Positions 43,893 through 53,138 of a stretch of DNA of 64,000 nucleotides are shown one piece after another. Every line of letters starts with the position of its first letter. Position 1 is the stretch's first letter. Below the pieces are notes generated by a model that worked only from the letters and a program-made list of their open reading frames with translations, had not been told where the DNA came from and ran no database searches. The position numbers and the translations under genes are program-made. Origin of the DNA: Rodentibacter abscessus (GTDB taxonomy: Bacteria > Pseudomonadota > Gammaproteobacteria > Enterobacterales > Pasteurellaceae); the NCBI RefSeq assembly GCF_047160095.1, contig NZ_AP038785.1:1736001-1800000 (forward strand), in the 5' to 3' direction.

Positions 43893-43908
43893 TGTGATCA
43901 TTATCCCA
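43893..43908 (+). promoter_or_regulatory. CRP-like site upstream of rbsD
   Basis: TGTGATCATTATCCCA has a perfect left half and an imperfect right half. CRP activation is usual for rbs operons. Confidence 0.45.
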
Positions 43909-43963
43909 AATTTAAAAATTCGTGATTGTTTTTCGGCGGTCATCTCTATTATGCTTTAAAGTA

Positions 43964-43979
43964 ATCGAAACGTTTCGAT
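43964..43979 (+). promoter_or_regulatory. RbsR operator
   Basis: Perfect 16-base palindrome ATCGAAACGTTTCGAT, the LacI-family RbsR type, 22 bases before rbsD. The RbsR gene at the end of the operon is the expected binder. Confidence 0.85.
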
Positions 43980-44000
43980 AATATAAAAAAGAGATTTAGA

Positions 44001-44420
44001 ATGAAAAAAACAACCTTATTAAATGCTCAACTTTCCTATTGTATTGCTACGTTGGGGCATACAGAAAGTTTAACTGTTTGTGATGCGGGGTTGCCAATTC
44101 CAGTCAATATGGAACGGATAGATCTCGCTCTCACTGCGGGTATCCCAAGCTTTCTCCAAACCTTAGATGGCGTTATCAGTGAAATGTTTGTGGAACGAGC
44201 CATCATTGCAGAAGAAATTAAAGAAAAAAATCCTGAAATTTTGACCGCTCTTTTGGCAAAACTTCGCAATCTTGAAGCGAGCCAAGGCAATCCTATTCAA
44301 GTGGAATTTGTACCACACGAAACCTTCAAACAATATTCTCAACAGAGCAAAGCTATTGTGCGTAGCGGTGAATGTTCACCTTATGCCAATGTGATTTTAT
44401 ATTCGGGTGTGCCGTTTTAA
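44001..44420 (+). CDS. rbsD: D-ribose pyranase
   Basis: Interconverts pyranose and furanose ribose so that RbsK can act. It has 139 residues with the expected TLGHTESLTVCDAGLPIP segment near residue 18 (catalytic His). First gene of the ribose operon, behind a palindromic RbsR operator. Confidence 0.96.
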   Translation: MKKTTLLNAQLSYCIATLGHTESLTVCDAGLPIPVNMERIDLALTAGIPSFLQTLDGVISEMFVERAIIAEEIKEKNPEILTALLAKLRNLEASQGNPIQVEFVPHETFKQYSQQSKAIVRSGECSPYANVILYSGVPF

Positions 44421-44435
44421 TTAAAGGTGAAAAAT

Positions 44436-45923
44436 ATGGAAACTCTCCTTAAGATGAGTGGTGTGGATAAATCTTTCCCCGGCGTAAAAGCTTTGAGCAA
44501 CGCTTGTTTATCCGTCTATGCCGGGCGTGTGATGGCGTTGATGGGTGAAAATGGTGCCGGCAAATCGACCTTGATGAAGGTACTCACGGGGATTTATAGC
44601 AAAGATGCCGGCACGATTGAATATCTCGGCAAAGAGGTGGCGTTCAAAGGCCCTAAAAACTCGCAAGAAGCGGGGATTAGTATCATTCACCAAGAATTAA
44701 ATTTAGTGAGTAATTTGACAATCGCCGAAAACATTTTTTTAGGCCGTGAATTTAAAACGCCGTGGGGTGCAATCAACTGGCAAAAAATGTACCAAGAAGC
44801 AGATAAACTCTTAAGCCGTTTAGGTATGACCCACAGTAGCGAAACCTTGTGCGGTAAACTTTCTATCGGTGAACAACAAATGGTAGAGATCGCCAAAGCG
44901 TTAAGTTTTGAATCCAGCGTCATCATTATGGATGAGCCGACTGACGCCCTCACCGATAAAGAAACCGAGGCTTTGTTCAAAGTGATTAGAGAACTCAAGG
45001 CTGAAAATCGAGGCATTGTGTATATTTCGCACCGTTTGAAGGAGATTTTTCAAATTTGTGATGATGTAACCATTTTGCGTGACGGTCAATTTATCGGTGA
45101 ACGTGCTGTGTCAAACATCACTGAAGATGATTTAATCGAAATGATGGTAGGTCGCCGTTTAGATGAACAATATCCCTATTTAAAACAACCTAAAGGTGCG
45201 TGCGTGTTGGAGGTGGAACAGGTCAGCGGCTGTGGCGTTAATGATGTTTCTTTCAAATTATATGAAGGTGAAATTGTCGGCATATCCGGTTTAATGGGGG
45301 CTGGAAGAACAGAACTCGGTAAATTACTTTACGGTGCATTGCCGAAAACAGCAGGTAAAGTGCGGTTAAAAAATCAAGAGATTGAAAATCGCAGCCCACA
45401 AGACGGATTGGATAACGGCATTGTCTATATTTCTGAAGATCGCAAAGGTGATGGGCTGATTTTAGGGATGTCGGTTAAAGAAAATATGTCTCTGACCTCC
45501 CTCGAACATTTTTCTCAAAAGGGGCATATCCGCCATCAAGCAGAAACAATGGCAGTAGATGATTTTATTTCAATGTTCAATATTAAAACGCCAAGTCGCA
45601 ATCAACCGGTAGGCTTGCTCTCCGGTGGAAATCAACAAAAAGTTGCGATTGCCCGTGGTTTGATGACTCGTCCAAATGTCTTGATTTTAGATGAACCGAC
45701 TCGTGGGGTGGATGTAGGGGCCCGTAAAGAAATTTATCAACTTATCAATGAATTTAAAAAAGAGGGTTTGAGTATTTTGATGATTTCCTCTGATATGCCG
45801 GAAGTTTTGGGTATGAGTGATCGTATTTTAGTGATGCGAGAAGGCAAAATCAGTGCGGAATTTTCCCGTGACGAAGCGACACAAGAAAAATTATTGGCGG
45901 CAGCCATCGGTAAACATAAGTAG
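44436..45923 (+). CDS. rbsA: Ribose ABC transporter ATPase
   Basis: Double ABC ATPase of 495 residues from the ATG after AAAGGTG. The first Walker A is GENGAGKST; the second half has the degenerate GLMGAGRTE, normal for sugar ATPases of this type. The ABC signature LLSGGNQQKVAIARG and Walker B VLILDEPTRGVD are in the second half. It drives ribose import with RbsC and RbsB. Confidence 0.96.
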   Translation: METLLKMSGVDKSFPGVKALSNACLSVYAGRVMALMGENGAGKSTLMKVLTGIYSKDAGTIEYLGKEVAFKGPKNSQEAGISIIHQELNLVSNLTIAENIFLGREFKTPWGAINWQKMYQEADKLLSRLGMTHSSETLCGKLSIGEQQMVEIAKALSFESSVIIMDEPTDALTDKETEALFKVIRELKAENRGIVYISHRLKEIFQICDDVTILRDGQFIGERAVSNITEDDLIEMMVGRRLDEQYPYLKQPKGACVLEVEQVSGCGVNDVSFKLYEGEIVGISGLMGAGRTELGKLLYGALPKTAGKVRLKNQEIENRSPQDGLDNGIVYISEDRKGDGLILGMSVKENMSLTSLEHFSQKGHIRHQAETMAVDDFISMFNIKTPSRNQPVGLLSGGNQQKVAIARGLMTRPNVLILDEPTRGVDVGARKEIYQLINEFKKEGLSILMISSDMPEVLGMSDRILVMREGKISAEFSRDEATQEKLLAAAIGKHK

Positions 45924-45929
45924 GTAAAT

Positions 45930-46901
45930 ATGATGAAAACAGATTCTTCCCGTTTCCAAATAGGTCATTTTTTAATTGAACAGCGTTCGTTTATTGCACT
46001 GATTATCCTTATTGCTATCGTTTCAATAATAAATCCAGATTTTTTCAGTGTGGATAATCTCTTGAACATTTTACGTCAGACTTCCGTCAATGCCATTATT
46101 GCGGTGGGAATGACTTTCGTGATCCTCATTGCAGGAATCGACCTTTCCGTGGGCTCAATTTTGGCACTTACCGGTGCGATTGCCGCCGCTATGGTCAGCC
46201 GTGAATTGCCGATTTTATTGGTGATTCCCACCACATTGTTAATGGGTACATTACTAGGTGGAGTGAGTGGTGTGATTGTCGCAAAAGGCAAAGTTCAGGC
46301 TTTTATTGCAACCCTTGTTACGATGACATTACTGCGTGGTATAACAATGGTTTACACTGGCGGTCGTCCCATCACAACCGGTTTTTCTGATAATGCGGAT
46401 ACCTTTGCTGCTATAGGTACGGGCTATTTTCTCGGTATGCCTGTGCCAATTTGGATTATGGCTGCCGTATTTACTATTGCTTGGTACATTTTAAAACATA
46501 CTCCAATCGGTCGTTATATTTATGCTTTAGGCGGTAATGAATCCGCAACGCAGCTTTCAGGGATCAATGTTAATAAAATTAAAGTGTTTGTATTTGCCGT
46601 AAGTGGATTCTTATCCGCCCTTGCAGGACTTATTGTAACTTCTCGTCTTTCTTCTGCCCAACCAACAGCCGGCGTATCTTATGAATTGGATGCTATCGCT
46701 GCCGTTGTCGTGGGGGGAACCAGTTTGATGGGGGGTAAAGGTCGTGTAATGGGAACGCTTATTGGGGCTCTCATTATCGGTTTCTTAAATAATGCACTGA
46801 ATTTGTTGGATATCTCATCCTACTATCAAATGATAGCAAAAGCGGTCGTTATTCTGGTTGCCGTGTTAGCCGATAACTATCTTGGTACGAAAAAACCATA
46901 A
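45930..46901 (+). CDS. rbsC: Ribose ABC transporter permease
   Basis: A 323-residue inner-membrane subunit with about ten helices and the family motif GIDLSVGSILALTGAIAA. It forms the ribose channel with RbsA. Six bases after rbsA. Confidence 0.96.
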   Translation: MMKTDSSRFQIGHFLIEQRSFIALIILIAIVSIINPDFFSVDNLLNILRQTSVNAIIAVGMTFVILIAGIDLSVGSILALTGAIAAAMVSRELPILLVIPTTLLMGTLLGGVSGVIVAKGKVQAFIATLVTMTLLRGITMVYTGGRPITTGFSDNADTFAAIGTGYFLGMPVPIWIMAAVFTIAWYILKHTPIGRYIYALGGNESATQLSGINVNKIKVFVFAVSGFLSALAGLIVTSRLSSAQPTAGVSYELDAIAAVVVGGTSLMGGKGRVMGTLIGALIIGFLNNALNLLDISSYYQMIAKAVVILVAVLADNYLGTKKP

Positions 46902-46920
46902 CTCACTTAAAGGAGAAAAA

Positions 46921-47802
46921 ATGATGAAAAAATTAACCGCTCTTACTTCCGCCGTATTATTCGGTTTAGCGATTTCCAATACAACCGCCGCCCAAGAGAC
47001 TATCGCTTTGGCAGTCTCGACTTTAGATAATCCGTTTTTTGTTACATTAAAAGACGGAGCTCAGAAAAAAGCCGATGAACTGGGCTATAAACTCGTGGTA
47101 TTGGATTCTCAAAACGACCCTGCAAAAGAACTGGCTAACGTTGAAGATTTAACCGTTCGAGGGGCAAAAGTGCTTTTGATTAACCCGACCGATTCCGAAG
47201 CGGTAGGAAATGCCGTTGCAATTGCAAACCGCAATAATATTCCGGTCATAACCTTAGATCGTGGTGCGACAAAGGGTAAAGTGGTCAGTCATATTGCCTC
47301 CGACAATGTCGCTGGCGGAAAAATGGCAGGCGATTTTATCGCACAAAAATTAGGTGAGGGTGCAAAAGTCATTCAATTGGAAGGCATTGCCGGCACTTCG
47401 GCGGCACGTGAACGAGGTGAAGGTTTCAAACAAGCGATTGATGTACACAAATTCAATGTGCTTGCCAGTCAGCCGGCAGATTTTGATCGCACTAAGGGCT
47501 TAAATGTTACTGAAAACTTACTCACCAGCAAAGCCGATGTACAAGCGATTTTTGCTCAAAATGATGAAATGGCATTAGGGGCATTACGTGCCATTAAAGC
47601 AGCAAACAAAAACGTGATTGTGGTTGGTTTTGATGGCACGGAAGACGGCGTAAAAGCGGTGAAAAGTGGAAAAATGACAGCGACCATAGCACAACAACCG
47701 GATTTAATCGGTTCACTTGGTGTTGTTACTGCCGACAAAGTTTTGAAAGGCGAAAAAGTTGAAGCAAAAATTCCTGTCGATTTGAAAGTGATCAGTGAAT
47801 AG
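46921..47802 (+). CDS. rbsB: Ribose-binding periplasmic protein
   Basis: A 293-residue binding protein with a signal peptide ending near TTAAQ. Mature start ETIALAVSTLDNPFFVTLKDG is the family hallmark. I use the ATGATG after AAAGGAG; a longer in-frame start inside rbsC lacks a ribosome site. Confidence 0.96.
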   Translation: MMKKLTALTSAVLFGLAISNTTAAQETIALAVSTLDNPFFVTLKDGAQKKADELGYKLVVLDSQNDPAKELANVEDLTVRGAKVLLINPTDSEAVGNAVAIANRNNIPVITLDRGATKGKVVSHIASDNVAGGKMAGDFIAQKLGEGAKVIQLEGIAGTSAARERGEGFKQAIDVHKFNVLASQPADFDRTKGLNVTENLLTSKADVQAIFAQNDEMALGALRAIKAANKNVIVVGFDGTEDGVKAVKSGKMTATIAQQPDLIGSLGVVTADKVLKGEKVEAKIPVDLKVISE

Positions 47803-47822
47803 TTTATTTTATATCATACCTA

Positions 47823-47850
47823 ATGGGCGTATTATATGCGCCCTTTATAA
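47823..47850 (+). terminator. Possible attenuating hairpin between rbsB and rbsK
   Basis: GGGCG and CGCCC form a short stem followed by TTTATAAT. The T-run is broken, so it may only reduce flow into rbsK, in keeping with a need for abundant binding protein. Confidence 0.5.
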
Positions 47851-47891
47851 TATAAGCAGCGTGCAATATACGTTAAAAGTAGGATTTCAAT

Positions 47892-48812
47892 ATGGAAAAA
47901 AATCTCACCATTCTTGGCAGTATCAATGTTGATCATATTATTTCTGTGCCTTATTTCGCCAAGCCGGGGGAAACCTTAACCGGTGAAAATTATCGTATTG
48001 CTTATGGTGGAAAAGGGGCGAATCAAGCGGTAGCCGCCTCACGTTTAGGTGCAAATGTCGCATTTATCGGTTGTATTGGTGGCGATACTATTGGGAAAAC
48101 AATGAAAAACGCTTTTGCACAGGACGGTATTGATACGACTCACATCGCCACTATCGAACAAGAAATGACAGGCATCGCCTTTATTCAAGTGGCACAATCC
48201 GGCGAAAATAGCATTGTGATAGCCCGTGGCGCAAATGCTTATTTGAATGAACAAATCGTAAAACAATGTGAAGCACAAATTGCCCAATCCGATTGCTTAC
48301 TTATGCAATTGGAAACACCGATTCCTGCCGTAGAACTTGCCGCAAAAATCGCCAAGAAAAATAGCGTGAAAGTCGTCTTAAATCCTGCTCCTGCACAACC
48401 TTTATCCGATGATTTATTAAGTCAAATAGACATTATTACGCCAAATGAAACAGAAGCAGAAATTCTTACCGGTATTTGTGTAACAGATGAAAAAAGTGCA
48501 GTAAAAGCGGCACAAGTGCTTCATCAAAAAGGCATTGATTGCGTGATGATTACGCTGGGTGCAAAAGGCGTATTCTTCAGCCGAAAAGGCGAACATAAAA
48601 TAATTTCAGGTTTTTGCGTACAAGCGGTGGATACTACAGCCGCCGGCGACACCTTTAACGGCGGCTTTATTACCGCATTGTTAGAAGAAAAATCTTTTGA
48701 AGAGGCGATTCGATTTGCCCAAGCCGCAGCGGCTATTAGCGTAACCCGACAAGGTGCACAACCCTCCATTCCAACCAAACAAGAAACCTTAGATTTTCTG
48801 GCAAATGCCTAA
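47892..48812 (+). CDS. rbsK: Ribokinase
   Basis: PfkB-family kinase that phosphorylates D-ribose to ribose 5-phosphate. It has 306 residues with GGKGANQAVAASRLG near residue 40 and the catalytic DTTAAGDTFNGGF segment near residue 250. Confidence 0.96.
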   Translation: MEKNLTILGSINVDHIISVPYFAKPGETLTGENYRIAYGGKGANQAVAASRLGANVAFIGCIGGDTIGKTMKNAFAQDGIDTTHIATIEQEMTGIAFIQVAQSGENSIVIARGANAYLNEQIVKQCEAQIAQSDCLLMQLETPIPAVELAAKIAKKNSVKVVLNPAPAQPLSDDLLSQIDIITPNETEAEILTGICVTDEKSAVKAAQVLHQKGIDCVMITLGAKGVFFSRKGEHKIISGFCVQAVDTTAAGDTFNGGFITALLEEKSFEEAIRFAQAAAAISVTRQGAQPSIPTKQETLDFLANA

Positions 48813-48838
48813 AGAGCGGTCAAAAAACGGAATTTTTT

Positions 48839-49831
48839 ATGGCAACGATGAAAGATATCGCACGATTAGCGCAGGTTTCCACCTCCACCGTCTCCCACGT
48901 CGTAAACGGCTCACGTTTTGTGAGTGATGAAATTCGTGAAAAAGTGATGCGGGTCGTCGCAGAGCTAAATTATACCCCTTCAGCCGTAGCACGCAGTTTA
49001 AAGGTGAGAGAAACAAAAACCATCGGCTTGCTGGTTACTGCAACAAACAATCCGTTTTTTGCGGAAGTGATGGCGGGTGTGGAAAAATATTGCCAACAAC
49101 ATCAATACAATCTGATTATTGCCACAACAGGCGGTGATAACAAACGGCTCCAACAAAATCTACAAACACTCATCCATAAACAGGTGGACGGGTTATTGCT
49201 CATGTGTGGCGATAGCCGTTTTAATGCAGAAACAAGTATCACCACATCCATTCCTTTAGTGGTAATGGATTGGTGGTTTACGGAATTAAATGCCGATAAA
49301 ATTCTTGAAAATTCAGAACTAGGCGGTTATTTAGCAACAAAAGCGTTGATTGATGCCAATCATAAAAAGATTGGCATTATTACCGGTAATTTAAAAAAAT
49401 CCTTGGCGGTTAATCGTTTGGAAGGTTACAAAAAAGCCTTACTTGAAGCGAATATTCAAGCTAATCCGGCTTGGATTATTGAAAGCCATTTTGATTTTGA
49501 AGGGGGCGTTATCGGTATGAAGAAATTACTCGCAACGCCCGACCGCCCGACCGCCGTTTTCTGTTGTAGCGACACTATCGCAGTAGGTGCTTATCAGGTG
49601 ATTCATCAACAAGGGCTAAAAATTCCGCAAGATATTGCCGTAATCGGTTATGATGATATTGAATTAGCACGCTATCTCTCCCCACCGCTTTCAACAGTCA
49701 GTCAGCCAAAAGCCGAACTGGGCAAACTCGCCGTAGAAATTTTATTACAACGTATAAAAGAGCCCTATAGTAATTATCAAACGATTAAACTTAACCCCAG
49801 TTTGGTTTTACGGCAATCCATTAATATATAA
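48839..49831 (+). CDS. rbsR: Ribose operon repressor
   Basis: LacI-family regulator of 330 residues. The helix-turn-helix MKDIARLAQVSTSTVSHVVN is at residues 4-23 and a periplasmic-binding-protein-like domain follows. It releases the rbs operator on binding ribose. It ends the operon, 26 bases after rbsK. Confidence 0.95.
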   Translation: MATMKDIARLAQVSTSTVSHVVNGSRFVSDEIREKVMRVVAELNYTPSAVARSLKVRETKTIGLLVTATNNPFFAEVMAGVEKYCQQHQYNLIIATTGGDNKRLQQNLQTLIHKQVDGLLLMCGDSRFNAETSITTSIPLVVMDWWFTELNADKILENSELGGYLATKALIDANHKKIGIITGNLKKSLAVNRLEGYKKALLEANIQANPAWIIESHFDFEGGVIGMKKLLATPDRPTAVFCCSDTIAVGAYQVIHQQGLKIPQDIAVIGYDDIELARYLSPPLSTVSQPKAELGKLAVEILLQRIKEPYSNYQTIKLNPSLVLRQSINI

Positions 49832-49855
49832 AAAAGTGCGATTGAAATTAACGAT

Positions 49856-49922
49856 GAAATAGTGCGTTATGCAAAGCTCAACACTCCCTACTCCAATTAA
49901 ATAACTGCTATATAATAATGAA
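49856..49922. repeat. Dispersed intergenic repeat, copy C
   Basis: Contains AGTGCGTTATGCAAAGC and AACTGCTATATAATAATG, a diverged copy of the elements at 12954 and 20145. It lies between rbsR and the methyltransferase gene. Confidence 0.5.
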
Positions 49923-50056
49923 AATTCACCATTATGTCTTTGTTGCACAAAGTGAAAAGTACATAATACTGTGAAAATTAACCGCACTTACGGGTAGTAA
50001 AAGTGTGCTAGAGTGTAACATGCAAATAATCTGATAATTATGATAAGGAAAAACCT

Positions 50057-50689
50057 ATGTCAAACCAACCAATAGAGTATCAGTTCCAAGAAGATTGGTT
50101 CAATCATAATGTTCCAAACCTAACGGCAATTATTAATTTTATTAAACCGACTAAAATCTTAGAAGTCGGTTCTTTTGAGGGGCGTTCAACGATCTTTTTT
50201 ATTGAAAACTGTTTAAAACATCATCCACAACTAGAACTACATTGTATCGATACATGGGAAGGCGCACTTGAGCATATCGGTAAATATAATATGAAAACCG
50301 TAGAACAACATTTTGATCATAATATAGCTATTGCATTAAATTGTTTTGGCGGTGTGAATATAGTTAAGCACAAAGGAACATCGCATCAAAAAATGATCGA
50401 ATTACTGGCGAAGGGATACGAAAACCACTTCGATTTTATTTATATTGATGGTTCTCACGAAGCGCCTGATGTTTTGTTTGATGCATTGCTTGCACATCGT
50501 TTAGTGCGTATAGGAGGTGTTATTGCTTTTGATGATTACCTTTGGTCTCCAAAAGCAACTACGGAAGATGATCATTACTTATTAGTAAAACCCGCAGTGG
50601 ATCATTATGTAAATACTTATCAACAAAAAATTAGAGTTTTACAAAACTTGCCGATTTATCAATTATATATTCAAAAATTAAAAAACTAA
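50057..50689 (+). CDS. Class I SAM-dependent methyltransferase (Methyltransf_24-like)
   Basis: A 210-residue protein with the SAM-binding start ILEVGSFEGRSTIFF (about 35-49), LHCIDTWEGA (second strand), YIDGSHEAPDVLFDA and GGVIAFDDYLW, an arrangement typical of small O-methyltransferase-like proteins. The substrate is unknown. A monocistronic gene between rbsR and the convergent purT; TAAGGA precedes the start. AT-rich compared with its neighbours. Confidence 0.75.
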   Translation: MSNQPIEYQFQEDWFNHNVPNLTAIINFIKPTKILEVGSFEGRSTIFFIENCLKHHPQLELHCIDTWEGALEHIGKYNMKTVEQHFDHNIAIALNCFGGVNIVKHKGTSHQKMIELLAKGYENHFDFIYIDGSHEAPDVLFDALLAHRLVRIGGVIAFDDYLWSPKATTEDDHYLLVKPAVDHYVNTYQQKIRVLQNLPIYQLYIQKLKN

Positions 50690-50730
50690 TTATCAGCAGT
50701 TTATTCAAAAAGCTTAGATGATTAATTAAT

Positions 50731-50781
50731 ATTTGGGTACTGTATAAATCAATAAACATATTAACATTACAGTACCCAAAT
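50731..50781. terminator. Bidirectional terminator between the methyltransferase gene and purT
   Basis: ATTTGGGTACTGTA and TACAGTACCCAAAT form a perfect 14-bp stem with a 23-base loop between convergent genes. Confidence 0.85.
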
Positions 50782-50785
50782 TAAT

Positions 50786-51970
50786 TTAGGATAAATGAAT
50801 TTCTAACTTTTCATAAGCCCGTTTTACTTTATCTAAGGCTTTTTCTACGGAAATATCACGCGCCAACAACACACCCAAACGGCGATGACCGTTTACTTCA
50901 CCTTTGCCGAATAGACGGAGGTTGGTATGAGGTTCTGCAAGCACTTTTTCAATGCCGCCGAATCGAACATTCTTCGATTTCCCTTCCACCACAATAGCTT
51001 TAGAAGCAGACGGGCTGATGAGGGTAATTTCCGGAATAGGTAAACCTAAAATTGCTCGTGCATGTAAGGCAAATTCGGACAATTCTTGGGAAATAAGGGT
51101 AACCATACCGGTATCATGCGGGCGCGGCGAAACTTCGTTGAAAATCACTTCATCGCCACAAACGAACATTTCAACCCCGAAAATACCTCTACCGCCTAAG
51201 GCACCGGTAATTTTCTCTGCAATAGACTGTGCTTTTTGTAACGCTATATCCGACATTGCTTGTGGCTGCCAAGATTCACGGTAATCACCATCTTCTTGAC
51301 GGTGTCCGATTGGTGCGAGGAAACTCGTTCCATCAATATGACGAACAGTGAGTAGCGTGATTTCATAATCGAATTTAACAAACCCTTCCACAATCACTCG
51401 ACCCGCACCGGCACGTCCGCCCTCTTGTGCGTAATCCCAAGCTTTTTGCAAACCCTCTTTCGATTTCAAAATACTCTGACCATGACCGGAAGAAGACATT
51501 ATCGGTTTTACCACGCAAGGAATTCCGATTTTTTCTACCGCACTTTGGAAATCGACAAAATTATCGACAAATCGGTAAGGCGAAGTAGGTAAACCCAATT
51601 CTTCTGAAGCTAAACGCCGAATGCCCTCACGATTCATTGTGAGTCGGGTCGCTTTTGCAGTGGGAACAACATTAAAGCCTGCTTGTTCTAATTCTACCAA
51701 AGTGTCGGTAGCAATCGCTTCCACTTCCGGCACGATATAATCCGGTTTTTCTTTTTCAACTAAAGCTTTAAGAGCCTCACTGTCTAACATAGAAATGGTG
51801 TAAGCTCTATGCGCCACTTGCTGTGCCGGTGCATTTTCATAGCGATCCACGGCGATAACTTCCACGCCCAGACGTTGTAATTCAATCACAACTTCTTTAC
51901 CTAATTCGCCTGAACCGAGCAGCATCACTTTTGTCGCATTCGGGGTTAATGCCGTGCCGAGGGTTGTCAT
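50786..51970 (-). CDS. purT: Formate-dependent phosphoribosylglycinamide formyltransferase
   Basis: ATP-grasp enzyme that formylates GAR with formate and ATP in purine synthesis. It has 394 residues with LLGSGELGKEVVIELQRLG at the start, the VVKPIMSSSGHGQS ATP segment, and FNEVSPRPHDTGMVT. It lies 9 bases after luxS on the same strand. Confidence 0.96.
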   Translation of the reverse strand: MTTLGTALTPNATKVMLLGSGELGKEVVIELQRLGVEVIAVDRYENAPAQQVAHRAYTISMLDSEALKALVEKEKPDYIVPEVEAIATDTLVELEQAGFNVVPTAKATRLTMNREGIRRLASEELGLPTSPYRFVDNFVDFQSAVEKIGIPCVVKPIMSSSGHGQSILKSKEGLQKAWDYAQEGGRAGAGRVIVEGFVKFDYEITLLTVRHIDGTSFLAPIGHRQEDGDYRESWQPQAMSDIALQKAQSIAEKITGALGGRGIFGVEMFVCGDEVIFNEVSPRPHDTGMVTLISQELSEFALHARAILGLPIPEITLISPSASKAIVVEGKSKNVRFGGIEKVLAEPHTNLRLFGKGEVNGHRRLGVLLARDISVEKALDKVKRAYEKLEIHLS

Positions 51971-51979
51971 ATCATCTCC

Positions 51980-52483
51980 TTATTTTAACAATGATTCATC
52001 AAGCGTCAGATCGGCATTCTTATTCACACCGACACCGCGAGCAATGACATTTTCAGCAATATCGTGCGCTTCCTCTAAAGAATGTTCGGTATATGTGCCG
52101 CATTGGTAAATATTCAATTCCGGAATTTCCGCTTGATCTTTTACCTTCAAAATATCCTGCATAGAAGCTAACCATGCTTGAGCCACCTGTTGCTCGTCCG
52201 GTGTGCCGATCAACGACATATAAAAACCGGTGCGACAACCCATTGGCGAGATATCGATAATTTCCACACTGTCGTTGTTTAAATGATCACGCATAAACCC
52301 GGCAAATAAATGCTCAAGGGTATGAATACCTTTCGGTGGCAAAATTTCTTTGTTCGGAATACAAAAACGCAAATCAAAAACAGTGATGTTATCCCCTTTC
52401 GGTGTGTTCATCGTTTTGGCAACGCGCACGGCGGGCGCATTCATTTTTGTGTGATCAACTTTAAAGCTATCAAGTAACGGCAT
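51980..52483 (-). CDS. luxS: S-ribosylhomocysteine lyase
   Basis: Cleaves S-ribosylhomocysteine to homocysteine and DPD, the autoinducer-2 precursor. It has 167 residues. The metal site is HTLEH (His54, His58) with Cys128, and the catalytic Cys83 is in GCRTGFYM. A promoter with TTGACA and TATAAC lies upstream. It precedes purT. Confidence 0.97.
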   Translation of the reverse strand: MPLLDSFKVDHTKMNAPAVRVAKTMNTPKGDNITVFDLRFCIPNKEILPPKGIHTLEHLFAGFMRDHLNNDSVEIIDISPMGCRTGFYMSLIGTPDEQQVAQAWLASMQDILKVKDQAEIPELNIYQCGTYTEHSLEEAHDIAENVIARGVGVNKNADLTLDESLLK

Positions 52484-52507
52484 AAATTTTTCCTCTTAAA
52501 TCATTGT

Positions 52508-52535
52508 GTTATAACTTTTCTTAGGAAATTGTCAA
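52508..52535 (-). promoter_or_regulatory. luxS promoter
   Basis: On the minus strand TTGACA (52530-52535), a 16-base spacer and TATAAC (52508-52513), ending about 25 bases before luxS. Confidence 0.7.
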
Positions 52536-52580
52536 TTTCCTGTGAACTTTCCTAAAAGCGCTTTGTCCTATAAAACAAGC

Positions 52581-52650
52581 AACTTGCAGTTGTTTTAATA
52601 AAATTGGTTCCTTAGGTTATTCGCCCTTCACTCGTTGAAGGGCTTTTTTT
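52581..52650 (+). ncRNA. Candidate small RNA with an orphan terminator
   Basis: A strong plus-strand intrinsic terminator (GCCCTTCA/TGAAGGGC then seven T, 52623-52650) lies where no plus-strand gene exists: luxS and yqaA are both on the minus strand. A TATAAA at 52569-52574 could be a -10 element, though the -35 is weak. A stem made of AAACAA and TTGTTT lies around 52573-52596. An RNA of about 70 bases is possible. Confidence 0.35.
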
Positions 52651-52661
52651 ATCCGTGCATT

Positions 52662-53138
52662 CTATAATAAGAAAGGCGAGCTGAGAAACAATAACATCAC
52701 ATAACGGATCAATTTCCCAAGAAAAATGAACAAACAACTCGCCATAACATTCAGCCTTAACCAACCCGCAACAGCACAAAATATATCACCGATAACAGGT
52801 AACCAGCTCAATAATAACGCCACCGCACCATAGCGTTGAAGTTTTTCCATCACCCACAAAGTGCGGTCATTTTTTCCTTCAAATTTTGGCAACCAACGCC
52901 CGATAGCGTAGGTAGTTAAACCGCCCAATCCATTTCCCAATGTGGCGATAAAGACAAGCCAAAAAATCTCTGTGCTAAATACGGAACCAAAAGCCAATTT
53001 CGGCATTGCAAGAGAAACGAATACCACTTCCGAATTACCGGGTAAGACCGTTGCGCTAAGGAAAGCACTGGCGAACATCAACCACAATGCGTGGCTTTGT
53101 AAAAAAGTCGCCCAAAACTCAAAAGAAAGCCAATCCAT
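52662..53138 (-). CDS. yqaA: YqaA-like small DedA-family membrane protein
   Basis: A 158-residue inner-membrane protein with four or five helices and the SNARE-associated/DedA-like stretch AFLSATVLPGNSEVVFVSLA. Function unknown; E. coli yqaA is adjacent to yqaB, and the yqaB-like gene is two genes away here. Its ATG directly follows the acetyltransferase stop. Confidence 0.85.
   Translation of the reverse strand: MDWLSFEFWATFLQSHALWLMFASAFLSATVLPGNSEVVFVSLAMPKLAFGSVFSTEIFWLVFIATLGNGLGGLTTYAIGRWLPKFEGKNDRTLWVMEKLQRYGAVALLLSWLPVIGDIFCAVAGWLRLNVMASCLFIFLGKLIRYVMLLFLSSPFLL

Noticed and set aside
52501..52515. Plus-strand promoter at TATAAC near luxS
   Set aside because: The same bases form the -10 of the much better minus-strand luxS promoter.
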